Source of the DNA: Fimbriimonadales bacterium
GTDB lineage: Bacteria; Armatimonadota; Fimbriimonadia; Fimbriimonadales; GBS-DC
Direction of reading: 5' to 3'
DNA: 12,157 nucleotides
NCBI GenBank assembly: GCA_025060055.1
Contig: JANXCK010000062.1
Coordinates: forward strand, 1 to 12,157
Position 1 is the stretch's first letter, and each line of letters begins with the position of its first letter. The notes beneath the pieces are model-generated. The model was not told the DNA's origin and made no database searches. It saw only the letters and a list, made by a program, of their open reading frames with translations. The position numbers and the translations under genes were made by a program. This document shows positions 11,435-12,157 of the stretch, piece by piece.

Positions 11435-12157
11435 CTACTCTTCGAGGTGGATACCACGCTCTTGCAGGAGGCGTTTCAGTCGCTCCAGTTCAGTTTGCGC
11501 CTGTTCGCGCAGACGGCGTTCCTGCTCGCGCAGGCGTCGCTCGCGTTCTGCCCGTTGGCGTTCACGCTCGATGGTCTGCTCCAGAGCCTCCCGCAACTCT
11601 AAGTAAGCAGGGAAACGGTTCCCCTCCGTGTCGTAGACACCCGGATCCGCCTCGCGTCCGATCCCGAATCGGATTCCCAAGCGGGGGCTGACCCAGCCTT
11701 CCATTACAGGCACGCGCTGCAGCTTGCCGTCCTGACGCAGGAACCCCTGCCAGCGTCCCGTATCGGGATTGTAGATGTAATACTCTTCCACGCCATGTCG
11801 TTCGTAAAAGTCCTTCTTGGTGCCCTCCAGTTCTGCTTCGGAGTTGCTTTCGGAGACGACTTCGAACACCACCTGCGGCGGAATACCGTTTTCCTCCCAC
11901 TGCTTGTACGAACGGCGATGCCCTTTCGGGCGTCCGAACACCACCATCACATCGGGGGCAGTGCGTTCCTGATTGTTGCCCTCGACGGGATACCAGAACA
12001 GGTCGATCGCGATGAACACATCATCACGGTGGCGGAACATCGCCTCAAGGTTCTCCTTGAGGGTAATCATCACCTCTGCTTGTATAGTGTTGCTCGCCAT
12101 CGGCTGACCGTCCGTTTCGGGATATTCGATATCGGGCGGTGGGAGCGTGGTGCGCAT
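11435..12157 (-). CDS. Uma2 family (DUF820) PD-(D/E)XK nuclease-like protein
   Basis: A 240-residue protein whose ATG is the last codon of the window, so a start further upstream cannot be excluded; the opening (PPDIEYPETDGQPM) matches family members as I recall them. The PD-(D/E)XK-like core shows D52 (AIDLFWYPVEG), PD at 68-69 (RTAPDVMVVFGRPKGHR), E99 in QVVFEVVSESN and a lysine pair K114-K115 before FYERHGVEEYYIYNP (117-131). The second half holds GWVSPRLGIRF (154-164). Residues about 188-235 are a long arginine/glutamate-rich helix, probably coiled coil, and the last part of the protein. The family is called putative restriction endonuclease, but no biological role is firmly known. It is expanded in cyanobacteria, Chloroflexi and Armatimonadota. 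No methyltransferase or toxin-antitoxin partner is visible; miaA follows after 6 bases. Confidence 0.88.
   Translation of the reverse strand: MRTTLPPPDIEYPETDGQPMASNTIQAEVMITLKENLEAMFRHRDDVFIAIDLFWYPVEGNNQERTAPDVMVVFGRPKGHRRSYKQWEENGIPPQVVFEVVSESNSEAELEGTKKDFYERHGVEEYYIYNPDTGRWQGFLRQDGKLQRVPVMEGWVSPRLGIRFGIGREADPGVYDTEGNRFPAYLELREALEQTIERERQRAERERRLREQERRLREQAQTELERLKRLLQERGIHLEE

Noticed and set aside
10544..11602. 352-codon open frame on the plus strand opposite miaA and the end of the Uma2 gene
   Set aside because: It spans two unrelated genes whose minus-strand products are conserved in full; its translation has no recognisable domain and reflects GC-rich codon bias.

Overview
The window is a GC-rich bacterial chromosome segment holding 11 genes that I can support: housekeeping metabolism, a tRNA/RNA-regulation cluster, and two secreted dockerin-bearing proteins. 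The mix suggests a member of the Armatimonadota (Fimbriimonadales-like) or a similar thermotolerant environmental lineage. The clues are secreted beta-propeller proteins ending in dockerin domains, a Uma2-family protein, spacers crowded with GC-rich palindromes, and -10 boxes sitting almost on start codons. This placement is inferred from style and recalled resemblance, not from a marker gene, and is low to moderate confidence. No rRNA, tRNA, CRISPR array, transposase or integrase was seen.

Layout. (1) Minus strand, 1-2603: hisC (histidinol-phosphate aminotransferase), a membrane-anchored ankyrin-repeat protein and a zinc peptidase of family M16 (cut by the window edge), read in that order with overlapping or near-touching ends. 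(2) 2604-2981: a divergent spacer with a run of nine back-to-back hairpins, then the etfB promoter. (3) Plus strand, 2982-4799: etfB and etfA, the two subunits of electron-transfer flavoprotein. (4) 4800-5470: about 670 bases without a gene, holding a second copy of the palindrome mosaic, a MITE-like inverted repeat, and a strong promoter with a hairpin at the expected start of the transcript. (5) Plus strand, 5471-8707: two exported proteins, a HAF-repeat protein (probably a seven-bladed propeller) and an SBBP-like propeller protein. Both end in a paired-EF-loop dockerin domain and both sit behind the same 13-base promoter core. A third piece of the repeat mosaic lies between them. (6) hisA starts inside the stop codon of the second dockerin gene. 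(7) Minus strand, 9446-12157, converging on hisA with 7 bases between stops: Uma2-family protein, miaA, hfq and dapF, read in that order as one tightly packed operon.

How it fits together. HisC and HisA belong to histidine biosynthesis but lie in separate transcription units. EtfAB passes electrons from acyl-CoA and other dehydrogenases toward the quinone pool. MiaA (tRNA A37 isopentenylation) and Hfq (sRNA chaperone) are neighbours in many bacteria; here the pair is extended with dapF (lysine/peptidoglycan precursor) downstream and a Uma2 gene upstream. The most unusual material is non-coding: the palindrome mosaic shared by three spacers, the promoter core shared by the two dockerin genes, and -10 boxes 7-9 bases from start codons that suggest leaderless mRNAs.
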